Source: Prosopocoilus inquinatus (taxonomy: Eukaryota; Arthropoda; Insecta; Coleoptera; Lucanidae). From it: a DNA stretch of 64,000 nt. Numbering within the stretch: position 1 is the stretch's first letter; each line of letters starts with the position of its first letter. This document shows positions 33,601 to 46,900 of this stretch, piece by piece. A program made the translations under genes and the position numbers. Below the pieces are notes generated by a model that was given only the letters and a program-made list of their open reading frames with translations, had not been told where the DNA came from and did not search any database. Location: NCBI GenBank assembly GCA_036172665.1, contig CM069870.1, positions 29,114,001-29,178,000 of the forward strand, in the 5' to 3' direction.

Positions 33601-33834
33601 TTTTCGACACCTAACTCATGTATAGAACAAGAATGTTTTTTGTTTAACCATTTGTTCTTATTGTTTCATCTTCTATACACATGGATTTGACAAGAAGTTT
33701 CTGCCTGTTGCATGTTATAAATTGCAAAAAAGTTCTCCTGCATGTTGCAACTATTTTACGGAACACCTGTTTGTGTCAAAGTCATTTTAAGATATAGTAC
33801 TCAATAAACAGAAACTCTGAAAGAAAAAACGTTT
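30607..33834. other. Intergenic AT-rich stretch, no gene seen
   Basis: Between tetraspanins C and D. A small hairpin lies at 31370-31430 (ACCGTAAGGTATT against its inverse). No open frame here has domain, splice or repeat support. Confidence 0.45.
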
Positions 33835-33988
33835 ATGGCCGTAAGCACCGATTATTTAAGCGGAGTTTAAATTTGAGTAACATTTATGTTATGACATTTG
33901 AAATTCACAACACCGTGTCAGTAATATTCTAACTGACGCTGATGCTTAAAATTAAGCCGAGTTAACTTGTTCGGTGCTTAGGGCCATT
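33835..33988. repeat. Palindromic MITE
   Basis: ATGGCCGTAAGCACCGATTA at the left is matched by the inverse of TCGGTGCTTAGGGCCAT at the right, and CGGAGTTTA by TAAGCCGAG-type sequence next to it. Related text occurs at 17408-17550. No gene. Confidence 0.65.
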
Positions 33989-34930
33989 AGCGACTCACTC
34001 TGTATAGGTACCTGTTTGTTACAAGTAATTTTAAGCTGCTTTCGTTCAAACCAATCGTTAATTAGTAGAGGGATCAGACTTTCGTTTTTCCCCGGACTTG
34101 TTCTCTTTTTATGGTCTCGCATCCGGGTCCGATATCTGTTTTGTAATATTCCAAAAATTTTCTCTTTTTTAAAACTGAACGATATTTTATGAATAAGCTT
34201 TGTTACAAAATATTATGAAATGCAATATATCTTGTTTAGGCAATATGCAGTATTTAAATGTATTCAAGTTTCGTTCACTATCCTATAGCCGAATCAACAT
34301 TATACATAAATAAAGCTTATATACCAATTGAATACTTTCGTTTTAACCAATAATGGTTTAATTTGCCTGATCATTGCACATGTGTAAGCAGCTCTTACCC
34401 CCTTATATCACAACCAATCACGTTGCGCATATATTTATGTGCCCTTTGTTGCTATTCAGCTATTGGCTAAAATTAAAGTCGGTACAATATCTTTGAACAG
34501 AACAGAAGATCGTATTGCGTGTGAAGTCTAAGACTGCGCTGTCTTTTATTTTAATGAAATCTGTTTTGTTTAACTTAAACGTTTTTAAAGTCAATTTAAT
34601 TAACACAGTAGATGAAGAAATAATAGATTTATACTGTTTTAAAGTTGGAATCCTGGAATTTTGGAATCCTGAAATCTGGTCACCCTACTAATAATAGGTA
34701 ATGTCTTTAGGTTACATTTCTGTATTCAAATCTAGTAGAAATCTCTGGGAGTTAGTATAAAGTATACTCACTGTGAAATTTCAGAAATTTAGTCCCGAAT
34801 AACATTAGTGTGACCATGAAAATCAGAGAGAAAGATAATATGCACTGTCGCCCTGCTTTTATTTGCAATGAAATAAAATGTATTGATTAGCATATACCAT
34901 AAGTTTTTTTTTTATAAGTTTACATCGCAA

Positions 34931-35050
34931 GGGCGTATACTTTTATATAAAAAAAAAAAAAACATGTCATCGCATTGTTTTACTGCAATCTGTAAGCAAC
35001 CAACCAGACATATTCAATGCGCTGACATGTTTTTTATAAAAGTATACACC
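34931..35050. repeat. Palindromic repeat
   Basis: GGCGTATACTTTTATATAAA followed after an A-run by CATGTCATCGCATTG at the left; CAATGCGCTGACATG and AAAAGTATACACC at the right. The arms are about 45 bp with a loop of roughly 40 bases. No gene. Confidence 0.6.
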
Positions 35051-35122
35051 GTTGCTATGTATACTATTATATAAAAAAAAACCCATGGTAGGTAACATAA
35101 GTATACGATTAGCTGATTCATG

Positions 35123-35328
35123 CCCGGTTTCTGAAACGATAAATAACTTTAGGTAAACATAAATTTTTCTTGGCAGATAACTTTATGAAAAGTATAAATT
35201 GTTTATATTGCTACGTATACACTTTTTACCTACAGATAAGTTTCTCAAAACTTCCGTAACTAGAAGTTATGGTGAGTTTATCTTGAGTTTATCTTTACGT
35301 AAGTTAAGTATCGTTTCAGAAACCGGAC
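35123..35328. repeat. Palindromic MITE with CCGGTTTCTGAAACGATA ends
   Basis: CCGGTTTCTGAAACGATAAA (35124) is matched by the inverse of TATCGTTTCAGAAACCGG (35309-35326). The arms continue imperfectly through AACTTTAGGTAAACATAAA. About 205 bp, no gene. Confidence 0.7.
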
Positions 35329-35610
35329 AAGAGCCTTGTCAAATTGCAATTTATTACCGTTGGTTTCTGTTTTTCCTACAACACGTTTCGGTTTTAATGG
35401 TAATGGACATAAACAACATTATGTGCATATTCAAGATTTTTTTTAAACATTTACCAAGTTGATTAAGGCTGGATACTCTCTGTACGTTACCTAGGCATTT
35501 TCAAACAAAGATAACATAAGGCATTGGGTTTGATATGCCCTGGTTTTCGAATGCTACGAAACCAATTTCTCCCAACTTCGAACGCACCCCTGAAGTTTCA
35601 CAATACATAT

Positions 35611-35722
35611 CAGTAGCACAGAGGTAAACTATCGTATTTTCACATTTGGACAAATTTTAGATTTCAAGATAATTTAAAGTTTTCGCCAATGCGGAGATAC
35701 GGTAGTTTACCTCTATACTGCT
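35611..35722. repeat. Short palindromic repeat
   Basis: CAGTAGCACAGAGGTAAACT at the left against the inverse of AGTTTACCTCTATACTG at the right. About 110 bp overall. Confidence 0.5.
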
Positions 35723-36545
35723 AATATACTAATGCAAGCAACTACCTAGAAGGAAAAATTATACCAATTCGATTTTCGCGTATTTAGTAGTCGCGAGTAT
35801 AAACGAAAGCATCTTCGGTGTTAGCTGTAATATAATAAAAATATGTACCTTATACTGTTTAGTACGCAGCTACGCAACTACACATACATTTGTCATTTCT
35901 TATCACAGATGTTTCAATGGTCGCGCTCAAGTAGGTGCAGCGCTGAAGCATTTTTCTGAAGCGTAAGCCTAAACGAGGTGCATATGACGTCATTATTTGC
36001 AGCGTTGAAGCGGCCGCCATTATTCAAACTTGGTATTTTTATGGGACATTCCAGCACTGCATTAAGCACAAGAAGTTCATAACCTCTACAACACAATCGT
36101 GGTTTAGGTAATATAAAGCGCTACAGCTTTGCGCTGTGCTGCAGCGCTGCAAATAATTTTCTACCTGAACGCAACCAATAACAATGAGTACTTTTATACA
36201 GCGCTTACATTTTTGAATTCATCAAATAAAAATGATACTAAATTTGTAATTTTAATTTATTTTAATAATTATATTGTTTTCTATACCAAAATATACTGAT
36301 TTTACAAATGATTTCTAGAAAGTTTAGATGGTCATTAGGAACAAAAACGATAACAATTCAGTTTATTTGAAATACAAAGGAGAGAGAAAGAGAGTGACTT
36401 GATAATATAAGGAATTTGCTGTTATTATGGTGCTGGTCTTTTAAAGTATTAATTCAATTAGTTAATAATAAGATAAATAAATGAAATAATACCACAGGCA
36501 AATACTTTTAATTCTTGTTTCGAAATTTGTCCTAGAAATTACAAG

Positions 36546-37014
36546 AAAAAATTTGTTGCGAATCGTTTTTGATTGCAGTGAAACCCTGTTTCGGGCTTCT
36601 TCAGCAAGCATGGCCACCTTGCCTGGGGTTACTTATTATGTAGCAAACTCGCTTCAGTTTGTCTATTCTTATGCAATGTTAGCTCAAAAAGCGATCGTAG
36701 GATGCCGCTGTTCTAGCTATTTTTGAAATTCTTACGTAAATAAAGCTGACGCTTCATTATTTTTATCTTTTTAAAGACAACTTCTCTATAACTGTTTAGT
36801 TTCCAATAGAATTTCAAATAAATAAAAACTGATTCACAATTACTTCTATTTAGAATTTTTTTAAGCTTAACCAGCGACATCCTGCGATCGCTTTTTGATC
36901 TAACATTGCATTAGAATTCACAAATTGAAGCCACTTTGCCACGTAATAAATCAGCTGTACAAAGGATGTTCGAGGGATCCACTGCAATCAAAAACGATTT
37001 GCAACAAAATTTTT
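36546..37014. repeat. Fold-back element containing relics of the hammerhead-bearing unit
   Basis: Outer arms: AATTTGTTGCGAATCGTTTT near 36550 and AAAACGATTTGCAACAAAAT near 36991. Inner arms: AGCTCAAAAAGCGATCGTAG near 36682 and the inverse at 36876-36908. The minus strand at 36612-36590 reads GCTGAAGAAGCCCGAAACAG, a hammerhead-like unit whose helix II has been lost. The right part CAGCTGTACAAAGG near 36952 is the 3' half of the unit seen at 19462. 57430-57545 is a partial copy of the left half. Confidence 0.65.
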
Positions 37015-37951
37015 ATAATTTTGTTATTTTTTGAATAGAGAGCTATTATGAGTAATAAATTCCAAATAATTACTATACATAGATTATTATTTTTTTTAAT
37101 GTATGTAGATGGATTAAAGTTAAAATGCGATGTAATTACAAATTATATAAATATATAATTAAAAAAAAACTGTATGTGTGTATACCTCGCAACCGTTTCT
37201 GTCCAGTCGTTATCATTTTTTAAGTATCTCTGAAACCCAATGGTAAATTTAAAATGAATTATTAAACATGCATATTTAAAATACATTTCAAATGTATCTG
37301 AAGTCAACAAACAAATACAAAGCTTGTATTCTTGTAATTTAAAACGAACAAGAAATTATTTTAAACAAAATGTTTAAATAAGAAATAAGCAAAAAATAAA
37401 TGCATTATTAAAATAAAGAATGTCTCATAATTCTTCTGTCATAAGCGTTTACTAATAAAAGCCTTAAACTACTATGATGACGTAAAAAAGTAACAAATAA
37501 TAAATGCACATATTAATAAATAAAGATAAAATAACACATAAAAAATCACCAGTCAGTACTTGTGAAGACTTCAAATCATCTGTGTAGAAGTTATCAATTT
37601 AAGTCAGGTGGTTCTGCCGGGGTACGGATTTTGTAAGCTCAATTGTATTTAACATAATAGCATAATTAAAATAAACAATATTAAATAAAAAAATCACTGG
37701 CAAATGGTTGAACTTGAATTGAATTTCAATTCAATTCTGTTTAAGTAACCACACAGTTACTATCATATTTGTTTGTTAGTTAATAACTGAATTGCATCGT
37801 TTTTAAATCTTTTCTTGTACTCAAACACAAATACCTCTTAAAGTATCTTGTATGCAAGTGCTTCTAATTCTACCACTAACGGAAAGAATAGTACCCTAGT
37901 ATATTTTCAAGAGTTTCATACTTATACCTATACGTATCACGCATTAATTTG

Positions 37952-40900
37952 TCATGAATTTGAAATCGTTGCAACAGATGGTTGGGCTTGATGATGCTGA
38001 TTAGTACTGCTATGTATTCGGGATTGTCTCCTTAAAGTTGCTCTGTTTTCTCTTTCTATTCTTAGTTGTTTATAAAAGAGGAAGAAAATTATAACGCCCA
38101 ATATCTAAAAAGTAAACACATTTTAAAAATCTATACTAACTAAACTAAAAAGTTCTAAGTGTCACAGTCTGCCTAATTCAAACTTTCGAATTAAAATTAT
38201 TTTCAAATGTGAATGATTTGAATGTGAATAATTCTACTTTAGAAATATGTGTATATTAAAAGTTTCCAATTCAAATAATCCGATTTAATTAATCCCGAAA
38301 TTAGTGTAATAATACTGTTAATTGTAATTTTGCTGCAAATACCAAATTATATTAAAATACGTTTAATTGACAAATTAGGGTTAACGCTATTTTTCAAGTA
38401 GGTATAATTTTTTTCTGATTTTTGTGAATGCGGAGATATAAGAGCAGTACAATTTGAACTTGAACTTCACAAAAAAAATATTCAAAAAAAATAGGCAAGC
38501 TGTTTTTGAGTATTCAAAAATAATTTGAAAATTAAAAATAAGATAGAACCTTCAGTGATGAGCGATTAGTCTTAATCTATTTTTGACATTTAAAAAATTT
38601 GGGATTTGGGGGCAGTTGAACGGAGTGATTCCTTTAAGTGGTCAATTTATTACTCTTATATTACATTTCTCACATAGGTAAACAACATCTTAAGAATTCC
38701 TTCTGTTTCAACATCTCAACTGACGATTTTGATTTAGAAAAGGTAATATCATTTATGTAGAGTAACAGTAATATCACTTTACGTAATTGTATTTAAGTAA
38801 CAATAACATAATAATCTAACACTATTGTATAAACTTCGAGTCGAAAAAAAAATATAAATTCTTATTTAGTGTATTTGTACGAACTTCAACCTGAAAAAAA
38901 CCTTTGATTTAGCTCCTTTTTAAAACATTATAAGATCGTTGTATGCTCTATGAAGTTTACATGTAATGTTTAAATTTTATCATTTTATTCAACAAAAAAA
39001 AATTGTAACATGCATTTAATGGAAATATAACAAAAATTCCAAACGTTTTTCAAATTCTGTCTCTTACATGGCTAATTACAGATATTATTATTAATTATTA
39101 ATAACTGCAAATATCATGGAGAATTCTTTATTGAAAAAAATAGTTTGCATAACATTGCAAAAGTTTATATTTTTAACAGGACAAAAACTGTTTCGATTTA
39201 TTTTTTTATTTCATGTCACCAATCGCTGAAACATTTGCTACGAGATCCTCATCAACTGTTTATGGATTTTTTCTGCAATACATTTGAATTAAAGCGGGAA
39301 TACCCGTCGTGTTTAGGTGCTAGATAAGAGCTTTCAAATAATTTTTTTAACGTTAGTGAATAATTTGAGGAGCCTATTTTCAAAACGTAACAAGTACAAA
39401 ATTTGAAATTTTGAGATACAGGTGTCGTTACGTAGTTTACAACTTCCTCTACAAGTTGGTTATTGTGCCTTCATGGCAAACCACAATCAGTCCGATTATA
39501 TAGGTGGCTAATAATCCTTAAATTTTCGAACTGCAATAAGTCACGTTATGTCCATTCAGCCAATCAGGAATGCCGATATTCTTGCATAGTTAGCGTGTTC
39601 TAACGAGTGTTCATTAAAAAAAAACGGTCAAGTAGGCTGTAGCAGGCTTTTGTTGTCGGGAACGCATGTCGCGATTAACTTCATTTGCATTTCAACTTTG
39701 ACAAGTTGACGGTTAAACCTAACCAACAAAACTCGAAAGCTGCTTCTACATTTTTTTTCTAATATTTATACTTAATACAAACATTCGATAATAAAAGTTT
39801 CTTTTTGAAATGTCTTCATTGAGTTAAAGTGAGCTTAGAAATGCAAGTGACGCTTCACGCTGGCCATATGAAGAACTCTACGCTAGACGTTCAGAATAAA
39901 TTCATGGCTATCTAGACCGTTTTTTTAATTGAACACTCGCTACTTATTTCATTGCTTCAATCGTTGGAGCTCAAAGAAGTAGGTAATATTAAAAAATTTT
40001 TATTGTAACATTAATTTTTGCGTGTTTTGTAAGGTTTGTTTTAGTTACTCTTAATAAATGTTTTTTTTTTATTAATAAACTGTTTTTTCAAATCACGACT
40101 TTGTTTCCAAAATGCACCAAGTCCAAAACTTTTTTTTCATTTTTGTATAAAGTTTCCATTAGATATTACCATAACTGTATACCAAACTGTGTATACAACA
40201 TCCATAAATCAATACCTATTGAATGAAACAAAATAGCTTGAAAATCTCAACCCATTATTGAGAAATAAGTTTTAGCCATTTATCTCGACAGCAATTTTTG
40301 GACATGTTGCACTTTAAAAATAAGCTTCTCATTTATGACGCACGGTTTATAATTTATAAATGCACGTCATTTTCTTTCTACATAAAATCCAATGGAGTAC
40401 TTACCATTCAGATACATTTATTCTTGACTATACACTACTACAAACTTAAGACTATTTTAATTAAAAGAAATATGTTTGTTTTCTATTATTATTATCTATA
40501 TTAACTTTTCCTTCAGTTCTTATTATCAAAACGGCCCTATGTGATATATCTACATTAAAAAAATATCTAACACCTAATAATATAACGTGCTTTTATTTAA
40601 ATACTATAATTTCTTCATTAAAAAATTTGTTAGTGTTTATTTTTGTGTCTTTAAATATAACGTACTTAAGCACTTACATTCCACGTTTTACTTGACTACT
40701 TTGTTAAAAATGTGAAAATACTTACTTGATATAATCCGGTAAGAAAGGCAGCAAGTGCTATTTGCAACATTATGGAACTTAAGCTCCCCACAAAAGGTTC
40801 CATACAACCCACTTCATATATTTTTGAGCAAGTCGAATTGGATGCGCTTTCATGGGAACAACACGATAAGGGAAACAATCCTTTCTCTTTATAATCGGAA

Positions 40901-43900
40901 AATCCGTACAGACCACAACAGTGCAACTAAAAAGAAACAGCAATCTTAAAAAAAGAAAAAAAAATAGATTGACAGCGGTGGGATTCGAACCCACGCCCTT
41001 TCGGACTGGTGCCTAAAACCAGCGCCTTAGACCGCTCGGCCACGCTGCCTCTTAGTATCCGCTTGCGATAATACGTTAGAGAACTTACCTTTTTTTCTAA
41101 TATCATCCAATCTTTTTTATCATAATCATTCTTGATGTATTGGGACAAAGAATCCTTTAAAATAAATTCAACTGCATTCCTCAAATTAAATTTAAAAATT
41201 AAGGCCCAAATTCCAGCACCCATTTCCATGAAAAATAACATACAAGTGAATATCACAAACTAAAACATAATAAAACATTGCCAACAGAACTGTAGGTAGG
41301 GAGACATACCGTATGATTTTTTTAAATTTTAGATAAAGGGAGGACATGGAAAGCAAAACATATAGTGCGAAATACTTCAATAAATAAAAATTAATTGTAA
41401 AATTTCCAATAACTTCTTTAGTTCTGATTATAGGTTTGCCATTTCCTCTTTTCCTGTCCATACCATCATCCTCTGCGACTAAATTTAGATGAACTTTGCT
41501 TTTCATGGCTAACCTTTATCAAAAATTAAAAAATTCATATAGTATTAATTAAATTGTTTGCTGAATCATTATTGCTGATTATAAATAGAAATTGTACTGT
41601 TAATCACTATACCATATCAGTCCAGATCAAATAAAAAATTAAAGAAAATATTGCCTAAGTTAATTTTGTTTATTTATATTAAATAGCTAGGTACGTTTAC
41701 CATGGGCCAAATTTGACACTTTTAAAGAGTACCAACACTTGTTTTTAGTTGAGTTAAACAAAAACTGACCTCAGTATAAAGTTATGTATAAATCGGAAAA
41801 AGAAATAATATATATATTTTATTCTATTTTTCAGGATTTTTAGGTCTTTAGGTATCAAATAACAGGGAATTATATTCTTATTTATTCGTTAAAATAAGAA
41901 GTTTTTTCGGGGACTTTGGACTATTTATTTCCGCATTTCCGAGCTGTTTGGTTAACTCTAAGTTTTCTGACAGTAAATTTTAGGTGTTCACATATTTTTT
42001 TTTTCGATTTATACATAACATATATAGTTTATTTTAGATTTTCACATATTAATTTATATTTACTTACATTTAGACATATATATCTTTTAGGATGGTTAGA
42101 TTGTTGTTAGGTTTAACATTTTTATGATTTTGTCAGTGTGATTAGGTTGTTTTTAGACATTTTTTAGTGCTTTTAAGTTGTTAGCGTACTGAAGATGGCA
42201 GCTTAGCTGCCGAAATACGTATCTACGGACATAAAAACTATTGTGGGCGGAGGTTAATTTCAATTATCTCTTAAACCAAAGTGTCTCCTTTACTATTTTA
42301 GCTCTTTTATATTATTAAAATGCAATATTACCAATTAATCTACACCATGATTCTAATAGAATAGAATAGAATAGAATATTTAACGCGAAAACTGAAAATG
42401 AATAATTTGAGGGTTCCCAAGCACCACACATATACGTGTAATAAAGGATAAAATGTCCGCGAGATCAATGTTAAAAAAATGTGTTCCATATACTAAATAC
42501 GATATTTCTGTGTCAAAGTGTTATAACGTATACATTTATTAGACGGCTTAAAACATGTACGTTGACCGTAACCGTTTAATAAATGTAAAAATGTCCAACC
42601 AAAACCAAAATATGGTTGAATACACGAAAATTAAACTGAAGCGTGTTGCTTGGGTTACGTTCAACAAGTGTCAATGAAAAAGTGAACTGCAATGTTAGGT
42701 CAAAAAGCGATAGTAAGATGTCGCTAGTTTATATGAAAAAGTGAACAATCAAGTTAAGACGCACGCTAATTTTCCATGGACTACTGCGATTTTTTTCAAC
42801 TGTACATACTTTATAAGCTCTGCCATAAATTGTGCCTAATTTTGATAGTAGCCTACTATGTTCAGAAAACTGAAATTGTTTAAAAATTGCCAGTGAAGCC
42901 TACTTGAATATTATAAAAGTGATCAAAAACTCTATATCTCGCAAACGTTTTGATTAACATACCAAATGTTTTAAATTTCTGAAAAGGCAATTTTATTCTC
43001 TTTTCAAAAATGTGTGGTTACTCATGCGTCTTAGAAAAATATAACGAAGAGTAATAGATTCTACGTTAAAAAGTGCTTTAAAGAAGTTTTTGCAAAAACC
43101 GAAAGTTTTCATAAACAAGAAAGTCATAAAGGTGTCTAGAAATCGCAGAATTTTGAGAAACACTCCGTAGCTCCTACACGGTTTAAAATATCGAAATGCA
43201 TAAAAATCGAGCTTCAGACACCGAGGTAGTTTTTGTTTAACTTATCTAAAAATAGATGTTTCCCCAAGTGTCAAATTTGGCCCAATGGTTTCTCTATGAC
43301 CATCATCGGTTTCGATTTTTTAAATACAACGTATATTCTTTTATTATTCTATAACAAATATTATAACTATAGTGAAATTTACTAATTATAACAATTTTAA
43401 TGAATAGCGAAATTTAATTATAACAATTTTGTTGAATAGGTATATTTTTCATTTATTTAAAAACAACAACAATAAAACAGCAAACTAAAGATATTTGGTA
43501 ACAAAGTTCAACTTCGACTACCGTGTGTGTCATCCGGGGTTTCTCCAATAGCGCATTCCTGTTGAATATGAAAAAATGTTTATGTATTATAAAATATACA
43601 TACATATATCTGTTTCTACGATGTATAACTTCCTTAATTTAAATGCAATATTCTATATTTTATAACGATTTATAGTTTACCTAGTTTAAGGTAAATTTGA
43701 TGAGGATTTTATTGTTGGTTTATTGTGTTTGATAAAGTTTTGTTATGCAAATTTCTGCAATTTTATGTAAATTGTATACAAACCCAGAATAGATTTCGCT
43801 CAACGACCCAGTTGAAGCATTTTCAATTAGGAGTTATATTCTGGTATATTTGTGCATCGTTTGCATTTATTGAATTGTCTTTTCTATACCTTTATTGTCG

Positions 43901-46900
43901 TTTTTTTATATATTTTGAATTTGAACTATCATGGTATTTAGTTTATGCTGGTATAATTTATTTCTTGACATTTTAAAATATACAAGATGTTGCATATTGA
44001 AACGCAATATAGGAAATCTCGTGTTAATTTAAAGTCCTGATTTAAAATTGCTGGAATATTGGCTTCCCTAATTATTTTTCAGTAAAATTCCATTTAAATT
44101 TTTTAAAGTACTCTTCAACATGAATCTGTCTGCGAAGTTTGAGAATTTTTCATATACTGAGTTTTAAGATATTTAAAAAAAGATTTTGTAACTAAATTCA
44201 ATTTACACCAATCAGCGCAGCTTTGATCAATGATAGTGAAAACTGTACAGATAATTAATAAACCTAGTTCGTTTTTGAAAAAGATTTATAGAAAAAGCTG
44301 TAACAGTACTTTATTTTAACATTTATTGATTAAGGCCGTGCTGATAGTTTGGTAAAAATTGAATCTCGCTACTGATCATTTTTAAATATCTTGAAACTGA
44401 GCGAATGAAAAATTCTCAAACTTCACAACAGATTCGTCTTGAAGGGCACTTTAAAAAACCTAAATGCAATTTTGCTGTAAAATAATTAGAGAAGCCAATA
44501 TTCGAGCACCTTTAAATTAACATGGGATTTCCTATGTTGCGTTTTAAAACCCAGCACCCTATACACATACATCAATTTAGATAAATATTTTGCATCTAGT
44601 TGACTATACGTTTACGTAGCTAAGAGTTCGTTGAACACGAGGAAGTCGATTTAGGTGCGATAATCAAATTTATATAAGAATTGTTGTTTGTTCCCTATAC
44701 TACGTTAACATCTCCCTAAGCACTAACATTCCTGATACTCTGACATTTATACAGGGTGTCCCACATAAGGCGAGTTCTTTCATACCTCTCTAATTATTAA
44801 TTTTACGATAAAAAGCGTTTCAAGACGAAACTTTTGCAAAAGTCCCTAACGTCATTTGTTCAGAAGATATTTGCATTTGTTTTGTGGTACTCCAAGAGCG
44901 ATAATTTTTTTAAAAAGTTGAATAACACGAAAACGGTTTAGATTAGACCCTATGTATGGTACACAAAGTCACATTAAAATTCAATCCAGAATCCGAAAAT
45001 GTAAAAATATATAGGGTATTAAATGTAAAATAACGACCCAGGCTTACGGGAACACTCTCCACACGTCAAACTAATTTTAAAATATGCTCCACATGATCCT
45101 GTGAAACTTTCATTTGAAACATTTTTTCGTAAAATTAATAATTAGAGAAGTATGAAAGAATCCGCCTTAAGTGGGACAGCCTGTATATAAATGTGTGAGG
45201 TACTTGGCGGTACTGACGATCATTAGGTATAGGTTTTCACAATAGTAAAATAGCTATTTGTTATACCAGTGTCTATAAGGCAAATAAGTCATAATTTTTC
45301 TTGAGTGACTTATTTGCTGTTAAGGCACGAGTGTAACACATAGTTTTATCCAACACCTGTTTATTATGAAGTCATAATAATGCCGATTTTGAATAACAGT
45401 TTAATTATGGGTTCGTAATTCTACTAGTGTTTTATGGATCTCCATAATATATTTATAATCGGCATTATTATACCTTCATAATAAACAGGTGTTGAATAAA
45501 AAATAAAATCTGCTCCAAAAATTATTTCTCTATTTAACAAAGTCAGTATTCAGTACACCACATCAATTAGGTTCCATTAGGTTTTACATTAATATTATAG
45601 TTATTATTACCATTAAATTAAATCTCCAAGTATTATAAGGTCTTACAAACAATTTCATAAATTCATAATTGTGTTCTTTCCTTCTTGTTACTTGTAACTG
45701 TAAGTGCAGATATCTCGAAAACTATAAGCTTTAGAACAATACACGTTGCATGTCGATGGTGTTAATAAATCAATACCAATACGTGGTATTGATTTGAGAT
45801 CATTGATATGTTAGAAATCGAATAGAATTTAACGACCTATTTAATTGTGTCAAAATATATATACAGGACGTTGGTTTATTTTCTTTTATGAGAATCTTAA
45901 CTTTTAACTTCAATTGTTTCTGTGAAAACCTACATAAAAATGTTACTATTACTCATAGGGGTTATTCTACACGATATTTATAATTAGTTAGGTGCATTAA
46001 AAATATATTTTTTTGGCCGTCTTTTATAAATAAAATACCTCTAAATTTTAGCTGTTTAATTCAATCCATTAGCTGTAGATTGCGAATGCTTCTATTTAGG
46101 GCTATGTTAGTTGCTGAATAAAAAATGCTTCTTAATATTAACTTTGACATAAATCTTTCATTTACAGACTTCCTTCACCAAAATTAATATCAGCCCATTC
46201 AAGAGGTTCTCAAATCCAGTGGCGTACTCAGATTTTTTAAGTAAAAAATCTCTATTTAATTTTACCCACTTTTGACGCAAAATAATTCCCATATAGGCCT
46301 TGAGTATTTAAACTTTCTCTCAGAAATCTTCATCAGAGTAGAATAGCTTTACCTTAAAAGAATCGGTTCAAATCCGATAATAAACGTACTATTTACTTTA
46401 TTATTTTATTTTAAATTAAATTTATTAAATATTTATTTTATATTTATTTGTTTATTTTATTTTAAATTCTGAACGGATCACACTGTATATTTCTATTTCT
46501 GTATATTTTAAATTATGCGGGGCTTGAAGAAATGAAATGTTTGTGTAAAACATTTTTTCATATACGTAATAGAACCGGCGCAGCATGGTATTGAAGAAAT
46601 TCCACTGATTGACACTCGGTATGTGTGGGTAGATGAAATGTATTTACCATAATAATATGAAAGTCATGTTCCTTTGTGGGACCTTTTATGCCTAACCAAG
46701 TAAGCAACAAATGAATAAATCCGAGGCATAGAACAAATGCGACAGGTCCTAAGGCATCAGAAGGCACAAACTTAAAATGTTGGAATAATTTATAGGACAA
46801 AACCGCTGAGAAACCAATTAAAAATACACCTGAAAGCTAAACATAGGTATTACTAATTACGTTCAAGGATAAGTATTTAACTGGTAACAATAACTACAGT

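Noticed and set aside
43280..43330. CCGATGATGG...GAAACC on the minus strand as a hammerhead relic
   Set aside because: Core U4 is changed and helix II cannot be closed; too weak to claim.
46285..46345. CTGATGA-like string on the minus strand as another hammerhead
   Set aside because: The following sequence does not form helix II next to a GAAA and no helix I partner is found.
46350..46390. T-arm-like stem and loop (ATCGG, TTCAAAT, CCGAT) suggesting a tRNA or SINE
   Set aside because: No acceptor, D-arm or anticodon arm can be placed around it; probably chance in AT-rich sequence.
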